The notes: generated by a model not told the origin, from the letters alone. 64,000 bases of DNA from Utricularia gibba (GCA_002189035.1 CM007989.1:4743001-4807000), one strand, 5' to 3'; shown: positions 24,140 through 37,063, counted from the stretch's first letter. Numbers and translations: made by a program.

Positions 24140-24495
24140 TTTTTCAATCTGGTGCCAGAAGGATTATTATTGAAGCATTGTTGGCGGCTTTTGGAATGAG
24201 CTTTTGTTACCAGAAATTGATGTGGACTTCTTAGCAAGTGCCTATGAGCGTGATGATCGTGGTGAGCCTTTCCGGCTAGTTGGGGGGTGGCCATTGTTTC
24301 TTAAAGTTTCTTATTATTATTAATGAAGTATTTGATTTTTGAATATTATAGTCTCTTGCTTATAAGTCATCAATTGGAGGATACTGTATATAAACAATGT
24401 AAGTTTGGTACCATGAACAAACCTGGGGCGATTTCAGACTTGGAAATGTGATTCAAACAGTGCAATACAAAACTTGAACGCTGGAGCATTCTCCA
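24140..24495. other. 3' UTRs between two convergent genes
   Basis: The stretch lies between the plus-strand gene ending at 24139 and the minus-strand PPR gene ending at 24496. It probably holds both 3' UTRs. No other feature is seen. Confidence 0.45.
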
Positions 24496-26685
24496 TCACC
24501 AGTATTCCTTACAGGAGCAACTTCCTTGTTTGAAATGGTGAAATCGATACCTGTCTCTTACAACAATGTCCCTCTCATAAATCTTCGACACTAGCTTGAA
24601 TACCGCGTGACAGTCTTCACAAACACGAAGATTCTTGAAAATTCGAATAGTTTGAGCAGGGCCATGACTGATTAGCCCGAATGCTAGAGCAAGTCTCTCG
24701 CTGTGAAGGTACAAAGCTTTTTCTTGCATTTCTTCCTCTTCCACCAACTGCAGTACTTGTGACTTATTTGGTACATGTCCTACGGACTTAAGCCTGGTTT
24801 CAATCTCCTGCAGCTTCATGTATATTTTCTTTGACATTGGATGTGCATTGTCTCCGACTAGAAACTCATGGACAATGCCGTTTACCTTGATTGAGCTGCA
24901 TCCAGGTTCTTTCTTTAACCCGACATCTCTCATTCGCTTCCGAAGCATTGACACTTCTTCCCATTTTCCTGATTCAGCATATATGTTGGATAAAAGAACA
25001 AGTGCTCCATGATTTTGAGGTTCAATCTCTAGTAACTGCTTGCAGGCATATTCAGCCAACTCGAGGTTTTTGTGAAGTCTGCAGGCCCCAAGAAGGGCTC
25101 CCCAAACAGAAGCACCAGGAGTCATCGGCATATTCCTTACCAAATCCATGGCACGTTCTATTTGGCCAGCTCGCCCAAGGATATCAACCAAGCATGCATA
25201 GTGCTCGACATCTGGGATAATGCCGTAAATACGCTCCATCTGGTGGAAAAGCTCTACACCTTCCTCGACTAACCTTGAGTGGCTGCATGCAGATAGCAAG
25301 TTGGTGAAGGTAACAACACTAGGCATCACCTTCGCTTCCTGCATCTTCAAGAACAACTCCAATGCCTCTTGTCCATGCCCATGCATGCCGAATCCAGCAA
25401 TCATTGCACTCCATACAAAGACATCCCTTCTTTCGGATGATTCAAATATTTCTTGTGCTTTGACCAGATCCCCGCACTTGGAGTACATATCTATTAACGC
25501 AGTTGAAAGATGACGATTCAACCTCATGCCTTCCTTTTTTACATAGGCATGGATCCAAGCACCCAATTCTATTGCTCCCAACTGCGAACAAGCTGATAAG
25601 GTACTAACCAAGGTTACTTCATCTGGCTTACCACCGCTCTGCTGCAACTCTTTAAATAATGCAATTGCCTCCTTTGCATTTCCATTTTGTTCATAAGCTG
25701 AGATTAGAGCATTCCATGCTGCAATATCTTTACATGGCAGAGCATCAAAAAGATCCCTAGCTGCTCTGAAATCCCCACTCTTGGCATATCCAGCTAGCAT
25801 TGTTGTCCATGTAACCACATCCTTCTCTGTCATTGCATCAAAAACTTCTCTAGCATCCTCCATTTTACCGCATTTTGTGTACATATCAAGTAGCGCATTC
25901 TCCAAAATCAGAGACTGCTTTATCCCATTGTTTTTTATCCATGAATGCATCCATCTTCCCAACTCTAAATCAGACTTCTTTCCAGCCACACACAATACAC
26001 TTATTATTGTAATATCATTTGGTTTCACACCTTCGCTCTCCATTGTATGGAACAAGTCCACTGCCTGCTCAAAACAACCACTCTGAACGAGCCCATTTAT
26101 CATGGAGTTCCATGTAACAACATCCCTTTCAGGCACATTGTCGAACACTTGGCATGCCATATCCAAACACCCACAATCTGCATACAACCGAATCAAGGAG
26201 TTGGAAATAAATAAATCTGTATTGTAACCAGTCTTCAACACCATTCCATGAATCCCTTTTCCCAATCGTATATCCAGAAGCTCGGCTGAAGCTTTGATGA
26301 CGAAAGGGTAAGTGAATTTATTGGGGCGTTCGTGACAATGATGAAGCAAGCGAATGAAGAAGGAAAGAGCGCGTGCGGGTTGAGAGGTGGAGGCGTAAGC
26401 ACGAACCAGAGCATTCCATGAAAATAGATTCGGTTGAGGAATTTGGCTAAACACCATCTCCGCGTAATCAACGCTGGAGAAGTTTGACAGAGCACATACA
26501 CCGATAAGCTTACTGGCTGAAAATGGGTCGGAGAGAAGACCGCAACGCAGCATGTGGGCATGGATTTCCTTGAGATGTTTGGCATTTGAACACTGATCGA
26601 TGACCGCAGTGATCGGATGGTTGTGGTAGCACCGGCCATCACTCGCCACTGTGAGCGAAAGAGATGGTAGGCTTGTAGCCGCCAT
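24496..26685 (-). CDS. OTP81: PPR-DYW RNA-editing factor, chloroplast, OTP81-like
   Basis: This is a single uninterrupted exon of 729 codons. I take ATG 26685 (MAATSLPSLSLTVASDG) as the start; the frame is open for 30 more codons upstream but has no ATG there. The N-terminus looks like a plastid transit peptide. A ladder of P, L and S PPR repeats follows (DVVTWNSMINGLVQSG, DIAAWNALISAYEQNG, DVFVWSAMIAGFGMHG). After it come E1/E2 motifs (GASVWGALLGACRLHKNLEL, EPGCSSIKVNGIVHEFLVGD) and the DYW deaminase domain with HSE at 661-663 and CEDC at 689-692. The protein ends KEYW in place of DYW. PPR-DYW proteins bind one RNA site and convert C to U in organelles. Overall resemblance is closest to Arabidopsis At2g29760 (OTP81), which edits the plastid rps12 intron; orthology is inferred by eye. 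PLS-class genes of this kind are usually intronless, as here. Confidence 0.93.
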   Translation of the reverse strand: MAATSLPSLSLTVASDGRCYHNHPITAVIDQCSNAKHLKEIHAHMLRCGLLSDPFSASKLIGVCALSNFSSVDYAEMVFSQIPQPNLFSWNALVRAYASTSQPARALSFFIRLLHHCHERPNKFTYPFVIKASAELLDIRLGKGIHGMVLKTGYNTDLFISNSLIRLYADCGCLDMACQVFDNVPERDVVTWNSMINGLVQSGCFEQAVDLFHTMESEGVKPNDITIISVLCVAGKKSDLELGRWMHSWIKNNGIKQSLILENALLDMYTKCGKMEDAREVFDAMTEKDVVTWTTMLAGYAKSGDFRAARDLFDALPCKDIAAWNALISAYEQNGNAKEAIALFKELQQSGGKPDEVTLVSTLSACSQLGAIELGAWIHAYVKKEGMRLNRHLSTALIDMYSKCGDLVKAQEIFESSERRDVFVWSAMIAGFGMHGHGQEALELFLKMQEAKVMPSVVTFTNLLSACSHSRLVEEGVELFHQMERIYGIIPDVEHYACLVDILGRAGQIERAMDLVRNMPMTPGASVWGALLGACRLHKNLELAEYACKQLLEIEPQNHGALVLLSNIYAESGKWEEVSMLRKRMRDVGLKKEPGCSSIKVNGIVHEFLVGDNAHPMSKKIYMKLQEIETRLKSVGHVPNKSQVLQLVEEEEMQEKALYLHSERLALAFGLISHGPAQTIRIFKNLRVCEDCHAVFKLVSKIYERDIVVRDRYRFHHFKQGSCSCKEYW

Positions 26686-27127
26686 AGTTGGATACTGTGT
26701 GGACAGCGCACGACGAGAAGCTCTGTCCCGTTCAGTCCCAGCGGCGACTACTCCGGCACGGCGGGCTTCCGGCAATAATGGAGGGTGCTTCTAAGATTCA
26801 ACTTAGGATGCCGTTTGTAGCGGATTTGAGTAAGTTGCATATGATTGATTACACAGGTTTTAATTAAAAAAGATTTGTATCGTAATTTTAAATAATTAAT
26901 TTTTCTATTTATAATATAAATGAATATTATACACTTAAAATTAATTTAGAAATTTATATTATTATTTTTGTAGAAGGGCTAAGGTCATTTTGATGAATGT
27001 TTGTGTATTTCTTTTGTGCATTGTTTTCTTTTTTTCTTCGATGTTCAGATTGAGACAAATAATAACAAAATGAAGGAAGAATTAGTGACAATATCAAAAT
27101 CAAGCATCAATAAAAGTTTGACAGAAA
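26686..27127. other. PPR gene upstream region, then AT-rich DNA
   Basis: The first 100 bp are GC-rich and should carry the 5' UTR of the minus-strand PPR gene. The rest is AT-rich without features. Confidence 0.4.
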
Positions 27128-27367
27128 ATGGCTCTTAATCAATGTCTTAAAAACATCATTAAAGTCACTTCAAAAGCAGAAAATGAATTCAAAGAAAACT
27201 ATCTTCAAATTCTCAATGAGACATTCCTAGAACTTTGCTGTAGATTCAGCATCATAACCATACCACACTCTCAATCCAAGATTCATAGTTGGGAGAAAGA
27301 CTATGACATGTTAATAGACTTGAGTAACAAATCATGTACTAGTGTTGATCGTAGGGGGAATCTTTGA
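27128..27367 (+). pseudogene. Myb/SANT-like domain remnant (transposase-associated)
   Basis: A 79-codon frame reads IIKVTSKAENEFKENYLQIL, then ITIPHSQSKIHSWEKDYDML. This matches the pattern of plant Myb/SANT-like domains that accompany PIF/Harbinger-type transposases (ENGFKPGYL...PHIxSKxKxLKKxY). The usual downstream part is missing. It is most likely a leftover from a transposon and not a host gene. Confidence 0.5.
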
Positions 27368-28512
27368 ACTGAATATAAAAAAGTATTTTCTTTTTATCTC
27401 TTCTAAATATGTTTATTTCATTGCTATACAACATGGGAACTTCATATTCATCATAACATATCAAGAGATTGTACAATATATTGAGGTTCAAGAACATGAC
27501 CTTTTACATTAATTGGTATTTTATATTCAAGAAGGATAGAACAATTGAATAATTTGTCAATACAATTTTTGATACAGAGCAATTATAGCATCATAGCATA
27601 TAGATGAAATTATATTTGGATTTCATAGATAAATGAATTCCATTCATGTTAAGTATGAAGAGTATCCCTCAATGAACGGTATTTTTATCATTCTTATAAG
27701 GATTGAGTCTACTTTGATAAGTGGTGATAAGATAAATAACTGGATAATAAAAGAAAGAGGTAAGATGTAAAATTTGACATGCTAACGGAAGAATTGAAAA
27801 AAGCAATGAACAAAAAAACGAATGACACTATTGATAACAATGTTTTTATTAGTATTTAATCCATGAAATTAGTGTAATTTGTTATGAAATTAAATGTTTT
27901 TTGTATGAATTTTCATATTTTGTAATTTTTTTATTAGAATTAATTTTATGCTCTAAGATGGATTGATTTTGTCCACTTCGATTTTTAATGATATGTATGC
28001 TCAAGTAATGAACAACTTTCACAATCATTTATATATATGCAAAATGAAGAAAGTGAATCAAAAGTAAAAAATAGAAGAAAAAAGAGTTTTTGTGAACACA
28101 TTGCATAGTGCAGCTGAAAAAATATAACATTTCAAAGAAAATCTTCTAAGAAAAGTATTAAAAGATTGTAATTGAAAAACTAGGAAAAATAAAAATAAAA
28201 AATGATAGAGAGAAAAGAAAGTTCATCAACCCCAATAGAGGAGAGTTGAAGAGACAAATTTTTGGAGAGATAATTCTTCCATGAACAAAGGAACTATAAG
28301 AGTAAAGTAAATAACAAGTAATGTGTAAGTTTTGTTATTAAAGAAGAAATGCTCCAATAATTAGATAAGATGCACCTTTTAAATGTTATGAAGGTGTCCT
28401 CATTGATCCAATCAAATAATAGTTTTTATTTGATAGTAACAACCAAGAGTATTGGGTAATAGCTTTGGTGATCACAAGAAATCTTATGTGAAAAAATAGC
28501 AGTATACATGAT
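27368..28512. other. AT-rich intergenic DNA
   Basis: I see no gene, RNA or clear repeat in this stretch. Confidence 0.5.
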
Positions 28513-30476
28513 TGTTAGAATATCATGATTGAAGCTCACAATTACTAAGATTGAGTGTTGAAGTTATATGAACACAATCACTTCTCACTCCAATTTTTCT
28601 TCCATTACTCTTGCATTGACACTTCTATTTTAACTTCATTAACTGATAAGAGAGGTATGGACTTTTCATTATAAATTGCTATTTTGTAGCTTTGTTATGG
28701 TTTTAGAGCAAACCCTCATTAATATTGACAATTCTTCTCAAGCAATTGTCAATATTGCTTGACAATTAGCACTAGTTTTAAATTAGCTCCAACAACTAGG
28801 TTGAATCATATAATTACCCTAAGTTTTCTTGAGACAACTACCTATTATAGAGAGCTTAATTATTTTTCTTAGGATTAGCACCTCATGGGTTATATTGATG
28901 ACATAATCAATTGGCCTAAATCCACCAAAAATAACTGTGGCTCCAGGTTCCAACAAGATCAATTTATTGTAAGTAACATTTTATCATCATTAACCAAGGA
29001 GATTCTTGCCCATGTTGTAGGTTGTTTAACATCATATGATATTTGACATACAATTGAAAAGATGTTTGATTCCAACTCCTATGTTCAAGTCATGTAGATT
29101 TGTATGTAGCTAGTCACAATTAAGAAAAATGAGTACAATGTCACAATTACTTTCTTGGAGTCAATAACCTAGAAAACACACTTGCCATCTTAGACAAGCC
29201 ATTAGATGATGAAGAATTGATATCTTATCTCCTAAGAAGATTAGGATTAGAATATGATCCCCTCGTAGCCAATATTACTCTACAAGTGGATCCAATCATT
29301 GGTTTAGGCTAGAATCAATAGTACCACTTACCTTTGCTTGTTAATCAAACTCAAAGTGATAAACCACTGCTCAAAATTTTGGCCAGAATAATAGAAGAGG
29401 TTCAAGGCTTGTGTGCCAAGTTTGTAACTTGCTAAAGCATGATGCATTACAGTTCTATCATAAATTTGACCGAAGCTACCAAAATAATGATACAGAAAAG
29501 ATTGTTGTCACTGTTGTTAGAAACTATGCAATTGACTCAAATTGATATGTCGAAATAAAAGCAACCGATCACATTACTAATGATCTTGGAAGATTCTTTG
29601 TGAAAGATTGCTACATTGGAAATGACCAGGTCTAGGTTGCTAATGGCATAGGTTTATTCATCTCCCATGTAGAAAATTCATTCATTACTTCTGCTTCATG
29701 ATCCTTAGTTTTGAAAATTATTCATGTCTCAAAAATTAATAGACATCTCCTCTCCATTCATAAACTTGTGAATGATAATAATGTTTTTATTGAATTTCAT
29801 CTATCTTGACTTTTTGTTATGGATTCTCAATGAACATCCTCCTCAAATGCAAGTGTAGAGATAAACTTTATATCCTACCAAATAAGAGACATTTAGCAAG
29901 ACACTTATCTCAACCAGTATATCCTTCCTTCTCTATCTCTCATATTATCTTGAAAGCCAATAATCTTCTTAAATGTTTGTGATATTTGTCAACAAACAAA
30001 AGTTTATCAACTGCTCCTTTTGTCTTTCTATGTTTCCTTGAAACCTCATAGTAATGTTTAGAGTGATGTTATTTCTTTTGTTAATGGCTTCAAATATTGT
30101 ATTAGTTTTGATGATGATTATAATAGATTCACATGTCTTTATTTTCTCAAAACTCAATCTAATGTTATGCACATTTTCTTGACGAAAAACATGTTGAATG
30201 TTTATTGAGGCACACCATCCCTTCTATCTAATTTGATTGAGGATAAGAATATCATTGTTTACTTTGTTATTTTAACTAGATAAATATAACATCCTTTGTT
30301 TCTTGCTCTCATACATACTAGCAAAATGATCTTGTAGAATACCAAGGTCAAGTCTTGGGGTTATGTGGCCACAAAAAATTCACTTAGATATACATTTATA
30401 TATTAACCCCATTGATTGATAAAAAAGGTGTGATCTTTTTATTACAAATTGCTAATTTATACCTTTGTTTGACGTA
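28513..30476 (+). mobile_element. Degenerate Ty1-Copia element
   Basis: A left LTR runs TGTTAGAATATCATG... from 28513 to about 28697 and is followed by TGGTTTTAGAGC, a decayed Copia primer-binding site. The last 70 bp or so of that LTR recur at about 30403-30476 (attgataaaaaaggtgtgatc...ttacaaattgct), so part of the right LTR remains. Between them stop-riddled frames keep the Copia gag pattern (EILAHVVGCLTSYDIWHTIE, LDDEELISYLLRRLGLEYD), a zinc-knuckle trace (CQVCNLLKHDALQFYHKFD), a protease-like ATDHIT block and integrase traces (KINRHLLSIHKLVNDNNVF). No product can be made. Confidence 0.8.
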
Positions 30477-31089
30477 ACATTAGTGCCTAGCTTTTGATGG
30501 TTTTGGTTCGCCATTTGGACTTTGATTGTCACTTTGCTCATTTGAAAATTGTTTTTGAGTATGCAATAGCTTCCACGTCACATTGATTGTAGTAAAGCAT
30601 AATGAAACAACCATTTTCTATAGTTTTGCATAATGTATGATGTGGAAATTTAATTGAAGTTGAAACTTCGAAATCTCAGCAACTACGATAATTTTCTTAC
30701 AATGTCTAAAATTTTCATTGAAATTAAAATTCCAAAACTTTGAAGCACCAACACTAGTGATTTGTGATGCTTGAGAATTTTAATAAAGTAGGCATGACAA
30801 CATTTCAGGCATTGTAAATAATTGTATACAGTGAAATACAAAAGTTTCAAATATCATAATTAACGATTATAATACCTAAAATTTTGCATGAGGTGAAACT
30901 ATCCTATATTACAACCACCTCAAAGGAAGATTCGCAATCTAATAAAATGTTTATATCAATACAAAACACATGTAAATAACTGAAAAATAAAAATAAAATA
31001 CATAACAACAAAATGAATTAATGGAAATAAAAAAATATAAAAATAAATATCAACCAACCTCATTTATCCCTTTTCATCCTACCTATCAC
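30477..31089. other. AT-rich intergenic DNA
   Basis: No feature is supported between the dead Copia and the first MULE. Confidence 0.45.
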
Positions 31090-31098
31090 AAGTTCATC

Positions 31099-31340
31099 GA
31101 AAAAACTTAATTAGATAATATTGGTCACAATTATATTATATTATTAATACTATATGCAATCATTAGTGGCGTGGCGCCTTGCATATCCGGGATTGCCCGT
31201 GCCATCACTAATGATGCTTTGGGAATATGCGCCATTAGTGATGACACTTCCAGATCATGCACTGCAGGGCACCATCAATGATGGCGCCTTGCTACACGGC
31301 ACCATCAATAATGCCACCTTACTGCATGCACCCTTACTCT
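31099..31340. repeat. MULE 1 left terminal inverted repeat
   Basis: It pairs with 35400-35625 on the other strand. The inner part holds repeated words of the type GCACCATCAATGATGGCGCC, a near-palindrome, which recur in the right repeat. Confidence 0.8.
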
Positions 31341-31799
31341 TTATCATATTGATATGTTCTATGTTTGTAAATTTTGACAGAAAAATTTTTTAATTGCAAG
31401 AGTGAGCTTGACTAAGTTTCTATATATATTTTCTATATTCGTAAATTTTGACATTCAATTTTTGTGGTTGCACGGGCATGCTAGACTAAGTTGATTGAGT
31501 AGAGTTGGACCTTATACCATGATCCCACATGCCACCCAACTATCGTTGGTAGACACCATTGCACAAAAATGCACAATGAGATGGATTGAGAAGTGAATCC
31601 ACCACTAGTAGAATAGTCTGATGAATTCAATATTTTTTGTTTTGAACAACTTTGATTAATTACTAGTAGAACTTATTTATTTTTTATATTTTCTATATGA
31701 TTGTTTTCAAACTATTTTCATAATAGTAGCTTATTCAATAATGATTTGCATCACAGTTTATTACGACAAAACACATCTACATATAATGATTGGAATAGT

Positions 31800-33350
31800 G
31801 GTTTCATCTACCCATGCCTACATCGCTGTGATGATGACGGACGAGTCACATCATGTGTACCACTATATGTTGGTGGAAATAGAAATCTCCAATAAGCATG
31901 TCTCCTCTCAACACTAGATTGGCTTGATCTTGAATGGAGCATCATGAATTGCCTATAAAAAGGTGGCCAATGATATGATGGAGTGGTAGCCAAGAGTGGC
32001 AGTTGCACATAGGAAGGAGTCTCCCATGTTGATGGTCTACTCATTGGTGCCATATATTACTAAAACATCTCTAGATTGAAATCCTCATATGTAAGGTCCA
32101 TGTGGACCTGCGTGAGGTCATCATCAGTTCCCAGATACGGAATCTATCTAGCTCCATACAATCTATTAGCATAGGCCCTCATATGCTCGCGTTGTTTCTT
32201 GATTCCTCAACACGAAATCTGTCTTGTTGTGTAGCTTGAAAAAAAACAAGATATCAAAAATTAGTTTAGACAATCTAACCCTTATTTATATAAAAATTTA
32301 TTTTACCACAAATGCTATCGGCTCTGCATCTCCACCTCAATATCCATCACCCTTCTTTTGCCTTTTTCCAAGATATAACAATGCGTACGGCCTATACCAT
32401 ACCATATACACCACCTCAGACACTATGAGGATCTCATGTAGATAGAAAATGTGATTGTGCCTAGATATCCACAAAACTATACATGTAGCATGTTCCAACG
32501 TCCAATCCGTATTGTATAAGTTTTTGGTGAACTTTTGTTCTGCAAGATTGATTTGTAGGGGATGGAATAACATGGCCACATCCAAATTGGCAAGAAACTC
32601 AATTAGGGTAATAGGGCTCCACCTGAGATGCATATATCATTAAACTGGTGTACTGCCAAAGCATACAATCACATTCTGGAGCACACAGTAAATGTATATC
32701 CTCGTAAGGGATCCATTTAAAGTGTCCAACAAACAATGAAATATGTATGATGACAATATGTACATTTCAAATAAAAATATATTCATATGATAACAATGTA
32801 TCTCGTCATCCCCACAAATCAAATCAAGTGTGTCGTGTATTGGCTTTAACTTGTCGGAGACCCAACCTTCGAACCACCAATCATACATGGATGGTTTAAA
32901 CCCCTCGTCCTCTCAATATATATCATGTGGGAAATGGCACTTCAGTGTAGTACGTAGAGATGAGATCCGAGTATATGCTCATAGCTGCATAAGAAACATT
33001 ATAACATGATAAATGTTAACATATATAATAATACTAGTAGAGGAAGCACGAAAAGGAACCTAAAGAAAATAAGGAGAACCACCCATTGTAACATGCCTAA
33101 GTGCACATGAATCAAACTTGTGATACAAATTCACTAGAATAGCTATCCTCCAACTAATGGCCATCTAGCGATTTTGATCTGTCATCCAATCAAGGACGCT
33201 TAACTTACCACAGTTATAGATGGCATCCTGGAAATAAACTCCACAACAAACTAACAATATAACAACATGATCAAAACGTACAACTTCCTTCTCAAGAGTC
33301 TTCGCTTTGATAGCAACATATTGATGTATGTTTGAAGGCCAATCATAATA
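31800..33350 (-). pseudogene. Unassigned minus-strand frame remnants inside MULE 1
   Basis: Several minus-strand frames broken by stops lie here (for example 31808-32053 with a Pro/Tyr/Trp-rich run PSYHWPPFYRQF, 32337-32633 and 32640-32888). In order and composition they look like one decayed accessory protein, perhaps of the plant mobile domain type that some MULEs carry. I could not find a motif that proves this. Confidence 0.3.
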
Positions 33351-34044
33351 AAATATGAATAGCTGACAATGAAGGTTTCCTCGGCATTTTTTTTCTTTTT
33401 AGTTTTTTATTTAAATTTGTTGTACTATTTTTAAGACATTTAATTATAAGGCACCATAAATAATAATATGTGAAAAATAAATATTATTACTAAATTCACT
33501 TATATTTAAGACGTTATTACTAATGACATATCAAGTTAGTTCTTTAAATTTTTTTATTGTTTTATTAATTATTTTATTTATATTTTTCTTGTTTTATATA
33601 TGATACTTATAAATTTATTCTTAGCTTTTCTATAGATTGACATAAGATTTTTTGTATTAATAATTTGTTTTCATTATATTTTTGTGTTGATTAATATGTT
33701 TTATTTATTAATTTATTTATAGTTTTATGTAGATTGACATGTCCTCATATCTAAGAGTTCATGGTCCTAAGTATCTGAGCCTATTGAATATGTAAAAATA
33801 GCACATTACTTATGATTTGTTATAGGGATCAAACCGTAAAACGATGCAGTTCAAACATAGTTATAATTTCTTTGCAGTCAGATCATGGGAGGAGAGAACT
33901 ATAAGATATCTTGATCATTGGGGTTTTTATTGGGTTCTGAAGAGAGATGACGTCCAAAAATGCACACCTTCTTCCTACCATGCTCGAGTAGGAGACATAG
34001 GTATCAAAATCAAGAGGTCTAAAAACCTCTTCACTGTACATTTG

Positions 34045-35201
34045 TCACAAAGCATGCAATATATTGAGGCTAATCATGAGATCATCAGCACTTACCTTCA
34101 TCTCAACAATAATAGCATGAAAGCATGGAACACCATACTTAGTCCACTTTCCGCAACTATAAGTTTGATCGTAAAGCATCACTCTATAGTGATAGTGTCT
34201 CCGTTTCCCACGGCTGATGACTTCAATCTGAAATAAATTTAAAAAATATTTAAAGTATACCTTCTTATCTATGTGTAGTATGCATAAGTTCAGATCCAAT
34301 GAATAAATTAGAAAAGTTGCGATATTGCATTCCATCCATGTACGCCATACAGGTATGTGAAAAGTCACAAACCGATATATCTCTATGTTAGCACGAGCAC
34401 ATTTGTCCTCCCAGAATGTGGGCTGACTAACTGGCACGATGAATTCAAATTTTTGTTTTATATGACATGGGCAACACAATATTGAGAGTGAACTTTACTA
34501 GCAAATGCAATACCGTTGATCAACATATGTACCTTCTCATCTTAGCACCTATACTTGCCACCATATTTAAATTCCTCAGATATGAAAGTGTTTACCGGAT
34601 TATTTTGAAAAGAGGGTACTCCTCCCTCATGGAACACCCCAGAGAATCATCGAGAGTGAGATTCATGCAATTGTATTTCACGAGGTACCTCAATTCCGGT
34701 CTCTAGTGCTTCGTGTGTGCAAACATTCTTTGGAGAGGCTTCAGAATCCTCACTTGAGTCAGTGTTTCCACCATCATTATCAAAGTTGACCATATCTTCA
34801 AAAAATGTCATTGAAAATAATTTCATACATTTAAACATAATATCACTATAATTACCTTCTAAAGGTAATCCTTCAATCACGTTCACACTCGGATTGTTAT
34901 CATGACTTAAAGATAATAACAATTGAGGATTGTAAAATACACCTATAATACAATTAAATATTACTAATATAAAAAAATGGATAGTTCTAAACATATCCAA
35001 TAAAAAAATACTTGCATAGTTGACATTTGGCATATTGGTGCAAGGAAATGAAAGAATATCCAAACTTTTACCCTTATTGTAAGCCAAGGTGACATTTTTG
35101 TTATTAAATGTCATGTTACTCGCATATTGAGAATCAGACAACATTCTGAAAAAATCAAAAAAATTCATAGTATATTTATTCATTATGAAATGGTAAATCA
35201 A
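34045..35201 (-). pseudogene. MULE 1 transposase remnant with SWIM zinc finger
   Basis: The frame at 35201-34647 looks like the N-terminal part of a plant MULE transposase (acidic stretch GGNTDSSEDSEAS). The frame at 34479-34045 ends in a clear SWIM finger (YSCGKWTKYGVPCFHAI), which normally lies at the C-terminus. The DDE core between the two is absent, so a large internal deletion has removed the catalytic domain. Confidence 0.65.
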
Positions 35202-35399
35202 ATATAAATTTAAATCAAATTAATTTATTGATAATAATAGCAATAGAATCAACAATTGTATGATTATTATAGAGTATAAAAAATTTAAATAAAAAATTAC
35301 AAAGGGAAAAAAAATAATATTACAAAATTTTTCTTCAACTCCGACTCTACTCAACTTTGAATATAAATGAAAAAATTTGTGGAGCTATAATATATATAT

Positions 35400-35625
35400 G
35401 GAAGAGAAGATATAGGGTTAGCATTAAGATGCCACCATTGATGGTGTGTTGGCGTTGTTGTTGATGGTGTCCTATCGTAGGGCACGATAGTTGGTGGTGC
35501 CTTATCTAAAGTACTATCAATGATGACACAGTCCATCCCTAATATGCAAAGCGTCATTAATGATCACGTATAGTATTAATAATATAATATAATTATTAAC
35601 TAATATTATTTAACTTAGTTTTTCC
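35400..35625. repeat. MULE 1 right terminal inverted repeat
   Basis: Its reverse complement aligns with 31099-31340, most clearly over AATTATATTATATTATTAAT and over the CACCATCAA blocks. The outer end is GGAAAAACT. Confidence 0.8.
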
Positions 35626-35634
35626 AAATTCACC

Positions 35635-37063
35635 GCACGAGCAGTGCATCTTATCAACTTCTTTTTTCAAATGGATAATTTCTCCATTCATTCGTGAATT
35701 GCTTGGTAATCAAGAGTGCCCATTATCCCAACAGTTCGCACAATTAGTGTTTTGTATGAGATACATAAGGGCGCATATTCCACTTTTGTGGATATTTTTT
35801 CTCGATTAAAATATCGAATTTTTTTTTTAATAAATGTCCAGATTAATAGTGCCATACGATTAAAACGCAGTCCCATAATATAAAAATGCTGACTAACTAA
35901 AAAGAGTAATACGTAATTCTCAATAAATAATAAATAACACTCCAACATAAAATTACGGAATAAACTTAAAATGAACAATAACCAAATCTAATTGAGCTTA
36001 AGTTATAAGCTTTTCACTGACACTTGTTTCGATTTTTGCTCATAATATGAACTTAATCTCACAAAATAAAACTTATATTTGGAATGTTGACGAAATCAAG
36101 AAGACAACAATACAAACAAAAATAACAAAATATTCCAAACTATACTTAACACATGTATTTTAGTCACTAGTAGTGTTAATTTTATAATAATAAAAAAAAA
36201 TATGTTACCATATATCAATAAGAATGATCTTCAATAAGAATATTCATATTCATATTCTTATTCCAATACTTTCTTCAAAACCACATAATATTCTATTCTA
36301 GTGTTTTAAATTAAGGTTGAAATTCAAGCTTGCCGTTCAATGCAGTGTCTCCTTTCCCACACGTTCGAACATCTCCCAATTTTTAGAAACTGCAAGTGAC
36401 TGCAAAGTTTGGGTACATCCATACGGTTCTCCTCAAACAAAGCAATAGACATAGCATCCTCACGTTCTATCAAGTTTTACCCTGTTGGCTTTTTCATGAA
36501 ACCTAACTTCGCACTACCTCTTTCTGGCCCTAGCTGATCTCACCATGGTTGAATTGTTCACAGGCCTTCAAACCAAAAGCAAATCATATTGTCGGCAAAT
36601 GATCCGATTCAATCCGAATCCTTAATCTTTTGGGTTCCGATTCCATACTTTTAGAAAAATATTTAAAATATTAAATGCAGATATTTTTTTATTTATTGAA
36701 ATATATTCATATTAGGTTAAATGCAATTTAATCTATTATAAAAAAAATTCCAATACAAAACTATGAGTAGATCATATGAGGAATTTACTTGGATTTTAAA
36801 ACAATTCTCTACTATCAATAGATTTTTTATACTATATAAATATTTACATTTAGATTAACATTTGGAGCCAAAAAACAAACGCTTTGTACTTATTTGCTCC
36901 AATTTCTTTATCATATCCACATTCCTCACTCCTCTCATCCTCCATCGCAATAGCATCCTAATTGCACACAAGACACCCAGTAAAAATCCTTAGTTATCTG
37001 AATGAAACATTATCTTTCTAGATCATGTTTCAATCTCAATTACATCTTAATTTTCCTTATATT
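35635..37063. other. AT-rich spacer between the two MULEs
   Basis: No gene or RNA is supported. A somewhat GC-richer stretch at 36330-36640 has no recognisable product on either strand. Confidence 0.45.

Larger units (their letters stand above)
31099..35625. mobile_element. Mutator-like element 1 with long terminal inverted repeats (4,527 bp)
   Basis: The ends GAAAAAACT (31099) and, read inward from 35625, GGAAAAACT begin inverted repeats of about 230 bp that include an identical run from tatattatattattaatacta. The 9-bp flanks AAGTTCATC (31090-31098) and AAATTCACC (35626-35634) agree at 7 of 9 positions, fitting the 9-bp duplication MULEs make. Minus-strand frames inside carry a SWIM zinc finger typical of MULE transposases. 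The catalytic MULE core is missing, so the element is non-autonomous or dead. Confidence 0.85.

Noticed and set aside
26686-26775. Thirty extra N-terminal codons of the PPR protein
   Set aside because: There is no ATG in that part; the first ATG in frame is 26685, and it gives a plausible transit peptide.
31154-31393. 79-codon plus-strand frame at the start of MULE 1
   Set aside because: It lies wholly within the terminal inverted repeat, and its repeats of ATINDGALLHG type come from the DNA repeat units, not from a protein family.
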